A DNA stretch of 64,000 bases from Melampsora larici-populina 98AG31 (Eukaryota > Basidiomycota > Pucciniomycetes > Pucciniales > Melampsoraceae): contig NW_006768790.1 of assembly GCF_000204055.1 (NCBI RefSeq), positions 934,372 through 998,371 on the forward strand, written 5' to 3'. Positions 48,476-59,512 of the stretch are shown here, piece by piece (position 1 is the stretch's first letter; each line of letters begins with the position of its first letter). The position numbers and the translations under genes are program-made. The notes below the pieces were generated by a model. The model was not told the origin of the DNA, ran no database searches, and worked only from the letters and a program-made list of their open reading frames with translations.

Positions 48476-50904
48476 ATATTTACATCTTATTCCCATGCAA
48501 AACCATCTCAATATAGGTCTGATTATCTATTTCATTTACATTTGTTTTAGTCTTTTATCTTTCTTTTTAAAACAATTGTATTGCTGTCTCCAATCCCACT
48601 CAAAAACATTTCAATACATGTCTACTCAAGTATATTAGTCAATTTAATTTTTTCTAGTCTCTTATCTTTTTTTGTTTTAAAAAATTGTATTGTTGTCTTC
48701 TAAAAAATTTATAATCATTGCTATTTTAGTTCTTTTCCAGTATTAGTTTTGTGAGCATATCTGTGCAATAAAGCTCCTTAAATTTTTGGTGCCCATAATT
48801 AAATTGTTGATGTTTGGTTATTGAAGCTACCTCATTGGCCTTTGTGAGCCTCCTGCCCCCAATCTGGCCATCATACCTTGATTAGAGGAAAAATCAATGT
48901 CTTGATATGACACAAGTTTGATTTGTCTTCTTTGCTGTGAGATCAATATGTGATCCTTGATTTCAACCCAGGCACAATTGATCAAATCAATATGTGGTCC
49001 TCAACTTCAAATCCGACACAATCAATCATTTTTAACTCCTCTCAACTCAAGCAGCCCATATTTAAACCTTTGGTATTCCAGAAAAAGATGGTCATACTCT
49101 TCCACATCAAAGTGTCCATTGCATGGGCTCCAATAGTGGTGGGCTGTGTAGCCACCATGCTCAATGAAGAGTTGCAATAAAGATTAATTCATGACTTGAG
49201 TCTCTAGTTTTAGTAGATATATGGACTTTTTGTCCTCAAACACACATTGAGCTTGTTGTTCCAAGGCAGATTCCAAGGCAGACCTGGTACAACAAAATAT
49301 ATTTTTATGGGGTTCTTATCGAGCAAATACTCTGGCAACTAGAAGACAAGAATTCCTGCTCTTCAAAAAAGCTCAATAATTCTTCCTCTGTGATGAACTC
49401 AAGTGTTGTCCATTAAATACCATGTTGGGAGCTGGATACGGGTTCATCACCAGAAGTTAGGACCAGGGGGATAAAATATCATGAGAGACATGACCTGTGA
49501 TGAGCACAGACATCTAACAAGGGCCAATCTATCAATATGTAACAAGTAGAATTTGTCTAAGACTTCCTTCTTCAATAAAACTAGCACAAGGGCACTTTCT
49601 GACCACTTTGTGATAACAAATAAAAAAGATAACACACCAGAGAAATGATCTGAATACTATTATAAGTATTATTCCCAAAGACAACTTGTAGTCTTATCAC
49701 CTGTAAATAAATTTCTCCTTGACTTTGAACGGGCTGATTTAAGTGGCCTTGGTACAAATACAGTAATTTGATAATGGTTAAAAAACTATAACAATGGTAT
49801 AAGATACAGTAAAGGGGAGTAAATCCTGTAAAATATTCACCAAATATATATACTATCTTTTACAAACACTCAACAATGGTAAACATTATTCAAAACCAAC
49901 AAAAACTGGACAAAAACCCTCAAAAAACCCCAAGATAACCCTCTGATGAAATCTTATGATGAGATTATTACTAATGAATGAAGTGATTCAAGCTGTGAAA
50001 TTGATCAATTGATGTTTATGCATGATGACAGGTCTTCTTTTGATGAATACAGGTGATTTCTTCCTAGTATTCATAGCTGAAAACCGTGTTTAGAATTTCA
50101 ACCTTTTCCTAAAGTACTCCAATTTTGGATTACTATAGCTCACCTTGTAGAGCTCATGATTCTGCTCAATAATTGGCATAAAATGCCCTATTTTTGATGT
50201 GTTTTCAATAAGTCATTGAGTTGTTGCTACATGTGTGTATGTAAGCACAAAAGTCAAAATTCACACCATTATCTATGTTCCTTTGTTTGTAGTCGCGTAG
50301 AGGTTATACATTATGAAATCAAACATTCTTCATCAATTGAGCTATCACCCATCCTAATCTGAAAAGTTTTGACATATGTAATTAGCTGTTAACTTTCATT
50401 CTCAACAATTGTCACATCTCTGCACCCCTTTTCACATCTATTATTGATTTCTTCTTCATGAAATGATCAGTGTAGATCAATTAATTCATGAGAATAACTC
50501 TACAAATCACTCTACAACTCTTTGTAACCAATAAATCTCTCAAATCAATCATTACATATGAACAAATCCCATAGTACCCTTGCTCACCATCCTTGAATCT
50601 CCCTCTTTCTTGCACGATTTCTCTCCACCTTTATCAATCCTGATGATTAGAGTTGTTGCTGACTAATATGATCACTTTCATTCATAGTTTGACCTTCTTA
50701 AACCATCAGTCAATTCTTGATACCCTAAAACCCATTTTCCAACCTTTTACACCTATATTTTTGACTTTTTCCTCAATTCCGAATCTTTCAATCTGCTTCT
50801 TTCATTCCTTTCATAGCAGATTTTATTCTATAAAATATGAAATAAATGTCCTTCATCATCAATCACAACTTTGATAGCACATCATTAATTGGATCTTACT
50901 AATA
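48476..50904. other. Gene-free AT-rich spacer
   Basis: No gene. An imperfect direct repeat containing ATCAATATGTG(A/G)TCCT lies near 48942 and 48986. A tRNA-like A-box on the minus strand near 50345 was considered and rejected. Confidence 0.4.
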
Positions 50905-50906
50905 GG

Positions 50907-51116
50907 GGGTTTCAAGTCAAGAAATATACAGTATTTTACAGTGCAACAAGTTGTCCAATGTTACAAATTATACTGTAACTCTGATTGAATCAGGACACCT
51001 CAGAAAGTGTCCAAAATGTTGTTGACCTTATATTTGCAGAAAAAAACACTGTAAAATTTAAAGAAATTGTCTATTTTTTAAAAAGTGTCACAAGAGTTTT
51101 CTGACTTGAAACCCCC
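50907..51116. mobile_element. 210-bp MITE flanked by TA
   Basis: GGGGGTTTCAAGTCA is inverted at the right end (TGACTTGAAACCCCC), with TA at 50905-50906 and 51117-51118. ACAGTATTTTACAGTG and CACTGTAAAATTT form a second inner inverted pair. Tc1/mariner-like by target site, non-coding. Confidence 0.75.
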
Positions 51117-51118
51117 TA

Positions 51119-52635
51119 ATATTACTATTTTATCAATTTTCCGACTTATTCTTTATTTCTTTCTACCCTTATTAAATTGTGTAGTAATTTTTTGAATGAT
51201 TAATAATAATAACAATTGTCTATTATAATCAATTATAAGACATTTTCTGACCATCAACATAACCAATAGAATATGACTTTGACTAAAAACATGAAAAACA
51301 TGTCTTTTACCATGATTTTTAATTTTTTTGCTTAAATAAGAGATCTTTATCACCACACCAGCCCTTCTAACACTGCCCCAGCTATCATTCCCTACTCTCT
51401 TACCACCAGAAGTAAGGTACAATGAGACCGCTTGGTATATTGCTTCCGGCAAACAGTTTGAGATCCACACTTAGCAAAACTAAGTTTTTGAGATGTGTTG
51501 TGACCCACAACCCCACTTTCATCTGCAAGTCAACAGGTGCTAGTAATAAGACCAAGACCAGAACATAGCAAACAGAGGAAATCAAGAACCTACCAACAAA
51601 AACAATCACTCTAGTAGTATCCCAGCCACCCACATCATACAATCTGTCCTTTCCTCAAGGGACTGATTTGGATGGGTGCCTTAAGTGGCAAAGAGAGATA
51701 ATCCTAAGTGTTTGTGGATTTCACAGGTTATGTTGACCAAGATATGTCTAAACAATTCCAGGGCTTTGTTTTCCACCCCTCCATTTAGATTGAAGGTAAA
51801 TCTAAAATTAGAGGCTTTCAATATTTGTGTTGGACAGAGTACATGGTCAACTAGAGGCTTGTATATTGTTGTGGGGTCATTGATGACACAGATGGTGAGA
51901 CAAAGATTTGTACGAGTTGATAGATTGAGACAGTTGATATGGATGTTTTTAAGCTCAAGTTGATCTTGGCAAGGGGTAAATTTGTCACCACCAACTGAGT
52001 AGCCAGGAGCTTGATGCCCTCTGAGTAAAATTGAAAAACCATGTTTGAGGGTAAAATGGAAGGTAGGAAAATCTGAATAGGTTTGGAATGAAAATTAGGA
52101 ATTTGGATAGGGATTGATGAGCACAGTTTGATGAGAGGGAGAAAAGGGTGAATATTGGGCTCATCCCAACCAAAAAAAGAGGTCAAAAGAAATAGGGAAA
52201 GAAGGCAACCAAAGATATGAACAATGCTCTGTAGATCATCTGTGGGATGAGTCCTTAGTTACCAGCTCAGCCACTTCAATTTTGGCTGTTGCTGCGCTTG
52301 GAAAGGACCAGCTGGTCATCTTTTGAAATCCCTGATTTCATCCTTTTGAAATCTACTTTACATCTTGCATCCTTTCTCTAGTTTAGCTATCTATCATTTT
52401 TTTTTGAAATATACTTTATCACGTTGAATGTGTTGATACCTATGACCTTTGAATGCTTTCAAAGTGTGTATAATTGACCATCAAACAAACATTCCCAGCA
52501 CCTCATGTTTCACTTCTTTTTTCCAATGCCAACAACAATTTGCCTCTTGGACATAGTCATTGATGTCAATAGGATGATCTCACAGAGTCTGCTTTGCTTG
52601 GAACATCTTAATTAGTGGTTATGGATGTGGATAAG
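51119..52635. other. Gene-free spacer
   Basis: Short frames on both strands (51153-52186) without family signatures. No element boundary is seen. Confidence 0.4.
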
Positions 52636-52638
52636 TAA

Positions 52639-53679
52639 GGGTACGTTTGGTTGCAATTACCAATTGTAAACTCTGTTTGACCCCAGGTACATTGCCCCGC
52701 GGCAAATGAGTTTCTTGTTCAAATCGAGTTTTTTTCAAATAAACTCCGTTATGGGTACATTTGAGAAAATCGGGTTTGGTTGAAAATCCCAACCAGACGT
52801 ATCTTATAATAAACTCTCTTTGAAGGTTTCTCACCTCACTTCACATTCTACCACTTTGCATCCACCCATATAGATATCCTCTGGTGATGTATAATACAAG
52901 TAATGATCATATGACACAACCTTTGTCCCCATACAACAAGCTTTTTCCAGAACATGCTTGCAATAACAGAAACGTGTCCCACCAAATCCAACACTCTCCA
53001 CCACTTCCTATCTATCTCATCTTTCAAGAGTGATGTGTTTTGAGATTTTTTGGAGTTCAACAATTGATTGATATTGACTGATTGAATGAAATTGAATGAT
53101 TGATTGGTTTTGAACAATTGATTGAAATTGACCGATTGATCAAGATTGCACAATTGACTGGAAATTGAATGATCAATAACTTGTTCCTTCAATCAAAATT
53201 GGTTTTCAAGACTTCATTTGTACATCACAAAAGACAATAACTTTCTACACAGAAAAATCAATTCAATTCCAGATTCATATTTGAGAAACACATGACAGAT
53301 TTCAGAAGATGATTGGTAAGCAGAAGGAAAGGCAGCCAGGAGCAAGAAGTAGAAGTGAAGATTAGCTTGTGAGTCTTGAGTATGATGGTGTAGTGTTGAA
53401 GTTGTTGACTGAGTCAAAGAACAAGCATCTTATGAAGCAAATACATATTGGATTGATTGAGGAGGGTTGAAGCTGGTTGAAGGCTTTCCAGATGAAATTT
53501 TGTCCAGTACAAAAGGGAGTTTATTGCACTGATAAACTCCCTTTTGGCATTTATCCAAAGTCCCATTTTAAACTCCTTTTGGGACGGGGAAGGAGTTTAT
53601 TTCTGGGTACCATAAGTGGTCCCAAACATCTTTTTTTGACAGCAATTATTTTTCAAAATAATCGCTACCAAACGTACCC
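52639..53679. mobile_element. 1,041-bp PIF/Harbinger-type non-autonomous element
   Basis: Ends GGGTACGTTTGGTTGC and reverse-complement GGGTACGTTTGGTAGC, with TAA on both sides (52636-52638 and 53680-53682). This is the 3-bp target typical of PIF/Harbinger. The interior has no transposase but includes GATTGA-type degenerate repeats (about 53040-53180) and a perfect hairpin at 53510-53546. Confidence 0.8.
53510..53546. repeat. Perfect 15-bp hairpin inside the Harbinger-type element
   Basis: CAAAAGGGAGTTTAT (53510-53524) pairs exactly with ATAAACTCCCTTTTG (53532-53546) around the 7-base loop TGCACTG. Confidence 0.85.
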
Positions 53680-54122
53680 TAAGCAATTGACGTCAGGTGG
53701 CATTTCACGTGAACTCTACCTGAGTCTCACGCCGATCCCAAATTCAAAAGCCAGTCTAGAAGTGTGATGCCATTTCCTGCTAACAACACGCAAAAAACTA
53801 GGAAATCTGCGCCCAATACTTATTGAGCTTCTCATTTTTTGTGAAAACATCCACTCTTCTATGAATGTGCGGCTTGTCAGACGTACGGCTCACAAGCTCA
53901 GAATTTTTCACACAGCACGCAAACATTTACATGAAGATGTTTTTTTGCTTGAGCAAGATGCACACCAAACAACACAACTCTAACTCTGGTTGACAAAGCA
54001 GACATCACCCAGTACGTCCGTTGTGGACACCAATAACAACAACAATATCCAGCTCTATGACAGGGTGTCCTCGGCTGCATTCTGATACTCAGATGAGCAA
54101 AAGATCATTGAGAAATATTGGC

Positions 54123-54907
54123 CTACTCAAGGTCAGCAAAGACCCTCTTGAAACTGGAGACTTTGAGTTGTCCTTCGTGTTTCACAAAAGTGATGGTTGC
54201 GTCTAGGCCCTCGTGTTGATTCTCCCCGTTTGGTTGCTTCACAGTCACTTTACCCAGTACTTTGATCTGAACCTTTTCGTGATCTGAGTTTTCTGTGCAC
54301 TTTGCTAAAAACACATCACATTGTGTTTTTATGTATCAGGATGAGGACAGTGGGTTGAAAGTTAGATTAGTGCAAGTGGTTTCCTCCTCGTATACAATTC
54401 AAGCACATATCCAACTAGGGAGCATACCTGAGGAAATTTCTGTCTCGTATGTGCGCTGTAGATGAACCATCTGCGCTGCCAGGGCGTCGCCAATCTCTTG
54501 TGGAAGATGATAGTCAGAAAATGCGAAGAGGGTGTCAGCAAATCGTCATAGCACCTTTACACTGCACAAGGAAGTCTACTTACGGTCTCCCGTGAGAACG
54601 TGTCCAAAGTAATCGAACTTGGCACTCGGATAATTGTGGATTTGAGCGATCACGTCCTCTGGCTCTCCTGCATCTACGCTTCCATAAAACTTCTCAAGAC
54701 CGCCTTGGAGGTTATCCTCAGCCCAAGCTAAAAGAAAGAGCAATTAAGTTATGATTCTGGAGCAACAGCGTCCGGGAGTTGCGTGAGCGACTCACGCTGC
54801 GGAACACCTTGAACTTTGAAGTCAGGTCCACTAAAATGGATCGCCTGGGCTAGAAATGGAGATGTTGCGAAAACAACAGCAAGAAGTGTAGTTGAGAGTT
54901 TGGTCAT
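54123..54907 (-). CDS. Small secreted protein, NTF2-like in appearance, 4 exons
   Basis: Minus-strand exons 54907-54796, 54727-54584, 54496-54428 and 54304-54123 join to 168 residues. The N-terminus (MTKLSTTLLAVVFATSPFLAQA) is a clear signal peptide, and no membrane segment follows. The mature part has an alpha-helical half (NLQGGLEKFYGSVDAGEPEDV, IGDALAAQMVHLQRTYE) and a beta-rich half (KVQIKVLGKVTV, LDATITFVKHEGQLKVSSFKRVF). This order recalls NTF2/SnoaL folds, which is an inference from pattern only. Only one Cys remains after the signal. A CTGAC branch-point sequence lies about 20 bases before the third exon, supporting that acceptor. A TATA box lies upstream. A secreted protein of this size in a rust would be an effector candidate, but nothing here proves a role in infection. 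Confidence 0.78.
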
Positions 54908-55020
54908 GGTGATTATAGCCTAGGTACTGATGAGGTCTTTAGTAGCTACGAAAGATTATGCACAAAGAATGAACACTGACAATGAGCAGATGAGGGACTA
55001 CCAAGCTGATGGACGTCCTC

Positions 55021-55028
55021 CTTTTATA
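55021..55028 (-). promoter_or_regulatory. TATA box of the small secreted protein gene
   Basis: TATAAAAG on the minus strand, 114-121 bases upstream of the ATG at 54907, in the right place and orientation. Confidence 0.55.
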
Positions 55029-56162
55029 CTCATGAGGAAAGGGTATACACTATACGACACTCACTACTTGCCTCGCACTCTTACGAGTTGAAGCTCTGCG
55101 TCCTGGCGTGTTCACTCATCTATCAATGTGTGGATATGATAACTGCGCATTCTTTTTGCGGCACTCGATTACTCCAGACTTTGTATGGACTTCGCTATCA
55201 TCGCCGGAGCTCATGATGACTCATGTGCTCTCACTTCATAGCCAACTCTGACTTGTCTGGACCTCAGATCTGTTTGTTTTTTATCAGAGTCAAACACTTC
55301 TGTACCTTTATACCACTGACGTATGTGCCTACGTAGTATCTTTCTCAACGTCTTACATTTGGATAAGAAAGCGAACGAAGATCTGTCACCCTGCGAAGAG
55401 TTGAGGGCGACTCGCATTACACCTCATCGGCCAGTTTCACGCAGGTTACAAACGAAATTTCATCTCAGTTTCACATCTTTCTGTGACAAGTGACACATAA
55501 TTGCACCCAAAACGTTTTGGCTACAATGTAAGCAGCATCTCTTAAGCGGTACCGATACGCTGCTTTTAACCTCGATGACCTGGTCCAAACATATCTTCAG
55601 CGAAAGTCAATGTGAATTCACATATTTCCACAACAAGTGTGATACAATGGCACTCAAAACCATTTGGCATAATGAGTGGTATCCTTAAAACTTTGCAGTC
55701 CAGCAAAATGACGAGGTCTTGAGCAGAATTCAACTTGAGTTTCATATCCTTTCTTGACAAGTTTGATATCAAAATACTACGCAGGGAACTAAAACAAACA
55801 TTTTTAGGGGTTGGGCCAAAAACCAACCAACCAGTTTCTGAGTCCATTGAGTTGTAATTTAATTTTTTACAAATGCTCAGGAAAGTCCTTCAGCAATTGC
55901 TAAAACAATATGAAAGCCAACAAAAAAACTGGTCGTTTGTTTTGCTTTGCAAAATAATCACCAAAAGTAGACTGGTGAGAAGTGTTCTTGATCATTCCAA
56001 AGCCCAACCAATATAAAAATGAAAAGCAATATGTGCCACTACAAGCCACACAAACAACACTTTTCACCTTTCACACATCTATGGCTTCAACTTTTCTATC
56101 CAAAACTTACCTAGGTATCGCCTAACCTCCCTCAATGTGCAGCTCTGATGCAATTTGAGACA
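55029..56162. other. Gene-free spacer upstream of the secreted-protein gene
   Basis: No gene recognised. Minus-strand frames at 55211-55417 and 55566-55847 lack motifs. The right edge is the 8-bp target duplication of the hAT element (56163-56170). Confidence 0.4.
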
Positions 56163-56170
56163 ATTTCAAT

Positions 56171-59016
56171 TAGAGCTGCAACCCGGTCCCGACCCCGCCC
56201 GGCCGCCTTTGCCCGACCTTTTTTTTGAAGCTGGCAGTACGCGTCCCGGGGCAATTAAACCTAACATAATGAGATACACAAAATACCCGTGGGCGCCTCG
56301 GGCGCCCGACCCGAACAGGGTGCCGACTGCTTTTTGGTGAAGATCTCCCACGATAATCCGCTTTTGGGATATCTCCGTGTTGTATTGGCCTTGATCATGC
56401 CCTCCCAGTCCCTCTCTACGACTGTCACTCAATCATCCCATCTACGCGCAATGATGTCATCCTCCTGTTCTTCCCTTGCTCCCTCTGATTCCATCACCGA
56501 CGTAGCTTCTGATACCACCTCTACGCTACGTTCATCCTGGGTGTGGACTTATTTAATTACCGAAAAGGTTGATGGTGTGACGAAGAATGTTTGTCGAGCT
56601 CAACAAGGATTTGTTGACGCGATAAATCCCATCGAGGTAGATCCCGACGAACCTGGAACTGGCATTTGCAACAAACCTCTCGCCATCGACAAGCATGCTA
56701 GCACAAAGTCCATGATTCAACATCTCGATCGCCACCATCATATTGTAGCTCCTGTCCAAACTGATCAACCTACTGTGTCAGCCTTCTATATCAACGGAGA
56801 ACCTGTCAAAGTAAGTTACATTCCGTTCCTTCTATTCTGTTTTAATTCAATTTATTATTTTTAATACTTTCAATCTTCTTTAAATTTTTATCATCGTCAT
56901 TTCTGTTCTAACTTTGCATTTTTGTTATTTTTGTTCTTATTTTAGGTCAGACCGCTCAACCGAGCCAACCTCAAGGAAGTACTGATTTGTATGGTTGTAA
57001 ATCAAGAGGTCCCAATATGCTTCGTCGACGCAAAAGAATTCCAAGAAGTCATCAATATGATAAATCCCACGGCTTTCAACCTCTTATCTAAACGTACCGC
57101 AATTACCGATGGTATCTTGGATAGCTTTCGATCAGCTCAAAACAAGATCATCAACATTCTTTCCTCTGTCCCCCATATCTCCATCACGTGTGATGGTTGG
57201 ACCTCTCCCACCAACGTCTCAATGCTCGGTGTCACCGCTCACTGGATGACCGATGACTTCACTCTCCACGGCATTACACTCGCTTTGAAGCCCATTGAAG
57301 GACCCCACACGGGTTCCAACCTAGCTTCCCTTCTCAAAAATGTTCTGGACTCCTTTCATATCACTAATCGCCTCTATTGTATCACCGCGGACAACGCCTC
57401 CAATAATACAACCATGGGCCAAAGCCTCTCGACCTTGATCCCTCATTTCAACTCTTCCAAACACCTTCATGGGTGTGTAGCACACATCATCAATTTAGTT
57501 GCTAAAGCAGGTATGGCAGTCTTTGACCAAAAGACCCCTCAACCTATCAATCCTCTCGATCCTGCCATACCACAACCTCAGTCCTTGGTTCCGTTATTTA
57601 TTGAACCTAGCTCGAACTCAGAGATAAGTAGTGTAATCACCAGAATTAGAGGATTCCACAAAAAAGTAAAACATAGTAGTCAGCTCAAGACCTCTCTCGA
57701 CAATGCTATTGCCAGCTGCCCCACCTTACAACGCAAGGTCGGACTTGTTCATGAGGTATCCACCTGGTGGTCTTCGACACATGCTTCCCTTGCTAGATTC
57801 ATTGAGCTCAGAGTTGTGTTGGAGTACCAATTCAACTGTAACCCAGCTCTTGAGAGCTTCAAGCTCGACTACGAAGAATGGACGCTGGTCAAAAACTTAG
57901 TGCAATTTTTAGGTCCCCTTGCTGCTGTAACCAAGACGATCGAAGGCCATTTATATCCTACTTTTTCTCTAGTCATGCCTGACTATCAATGGCTTGTCGA
58001 GCGACTTGAAAAGGTATGTTTGTTTATGTTATTTCTTCTTTTTTTAATTCTTTCTTTTGATAAACAGGCTTACTGATTGATGTATTGATTCTTGATAGGC
58101 CTGGGCTGATTCCAAGTGTCAGGAATTGAAAGTGGCATTCATGCCCATGATCAAGAAGATCATCCAGTATCAGAACGCCGCCGAGACGAAACCTGTGTAC
58201 ATATGTTCTGCCATCCTTGATCCGCGTCTCAAGCTTACCGCCGTCAAAGCACAAACCATGGAATCGCTAGGTTGGGGACACGATGATCTAGTCGAGTACT
58301 TTACTTTACAAGCCACCAAGTTCAAACCCGCTCCCAACCCTGATATTGAGATAGTTGAACCTCAAGAATCAACTCTTAACCTCGACCGACCTCAACATTA
58401 CATCAAGAGACAAAAAACAGTCCCGATTGAAGACGAAGTCAAGGAATACCTCACTGCGCCTCAAGAGGACGAATCACGAGACCCTCTTGTCTACTGGGAG
58501 ACCTCTGGACGACACTGGCCCAACTTATCTCGCATGGCAAGGGCCATGCTTGCAGTCCCTGCCACAAGTGCTCCCACCGAGAGTTCTTTTTCTAACGCCT
58601 TGAGAGTCATGAGCGATCACCGTGCTGCTTTCACTCCCACCAATCTTGAGGCTCAGGTTTGCCTTAAAAGTTGGAATAAGGTGTTAAAGTAGGCTTTAAA
58701 ACCTTTTATACATGAGATTCAAATTGAATTCAAGTCAAGTTTTTCTCTTTTTTCAAATACAAGTTTGTGATTGTGAAGTTTGTTTGTTACTGTGGAACCT
58801 TTCATAAATGCCTAGAAATACAACATCCCCTCTCAGCAAGTCTTTTATGCAACCTAAGATGCCCTTCTGTGAGTTTTTCGTGCCCCCATGTGAGTCTGGC
58901 CCTGCCTGGCCTGGAGCCCTAAGATTCAGGGCGTGCCCTGAGCAGATCTGAGGTCATCGCGGGTCTATCCGAGGCCGGGGCGGCCCCGGGGCCGTCAGGG
59001 TCGGGTCGCAGCCCTA
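56171..59016 (+). mobile_element. Complete autonomous hAT transposon with perfect 8-bp TSD
   Basis: The left TIR is TAGAGCTGCAACCCG and the right TIR (reverse complement) is TAGGGCTGCGACCCG. ATTTCAAT flanks both sides (56163-56170 and 59017-59024). Both ends are GC-rich (alternating CCCCGG blocks) while the interior has host-like composition. The 2,846-bp element contains one spliced transposase gene with no interruption. Perfect TSD, near-matching TIRs and an open transposase together point to a recent insertion. A related remnant lies at 33641-33916. Confidence 0.93.
56397..58692 (+). CDS. hAT transposase with BED-type zinc finger, 3 exons, uninterrupted
   Basis: Exons 56397-56810, 56946-58013 and 58099-58692 give 691 residues. 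The N-terminal part has a BED-finger-like arrangement (SWVWTYL, VCR, ...SMIQHLDRHHH) for DNA binding. The catalytic core carries the hAT acidic residues in ITCDGWTS and CITADNASNN, followed by LHGCVAHIINLVAKAG and the STWWSSTHASLARF motif. The C-terminus is the hATC dimerisation domain (WPNLSRMARAMLAVPATSAPTESSFSNA). Length is in the normal hAT range. The ATG at 56397 is preferred because upstream in-frame sequence lies in the GC-rich terminal repeat region. It catalyses cut-and-paste excision and insertion of the surrounding element. Confidence 0.92.
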
Positions 59017-59024
59017 ATTTCAAT

Positions 59025-59512
59025 GTTACCCACTCAATCTGTGAAACCTGCACTTGTTTCAACTATGGGGCGGATACCCAAAGGCACGACGGTATCCGCT
59101 AGTTCCATGAGGGCTGAGGATGAGCGGCCCCGCGGATCACAGACACGGGGACCCCGGGCCTAGCAGAAACTAGGCCAGAGAAGAGTACAAACCCAAGAGA
59201 GGAAAATCTCTGAGTCAGAGTTTTCCATCATCCCTCAGACCTCTCAACGATAGACGCAAGTTCGCAGAAAATTTAGTAGAATTTTTTTTTTCTTTATTTC
59301 CTTTATTTTCATACATTGAACAAGAAGAGACATAACTGAAGAAAAACTAGAAACAAGAACATATATCCATTAAAAAGAACTTATATAAACTAACCAACAA
59401 GAATAACCCTTAGAAATTCCAGTCTTATCTCAAAGTCAATACACAATCCCCCCCTCAAATACATTCTTATTCCCTCTCAAAGTACATCCTATCACCACCT
59501 TCACCCGTACAA
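59025..59512. other. 5' region of the tyrosine-recombinase retrotransposon
   Basis: Non-coding. It has a hairpin (GCGGATACC at 59070-59078 against GGTATCCGC at 59091-59099), a GC-rich patch to about 59165, then an AT-rich leader with a poly-T run. The 5' border of the retroelement probably lies near 59065, but no second copy of the terminal repeat is inside the window to confirm it. Confidence 0.45.

Noticed and set aside
50283..50352. tRNA-like sequence on the minus strand with an A-box TAGCTCAATTG and a TTTCATAA anticodon-like loop
   Set aside because: There is no B-box (GGTTCGAATCC type), the acceptor stems do not pair and the D-arm is poor. At most it is a decayed tRNA-like scrap.
56289..56396. 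Upstream in-frame extension of the hAT transposase
   Set aside because: It is translation of the GC-rich subterminal arm with no domain. The ATG at 56397 gives a normal transposase start.
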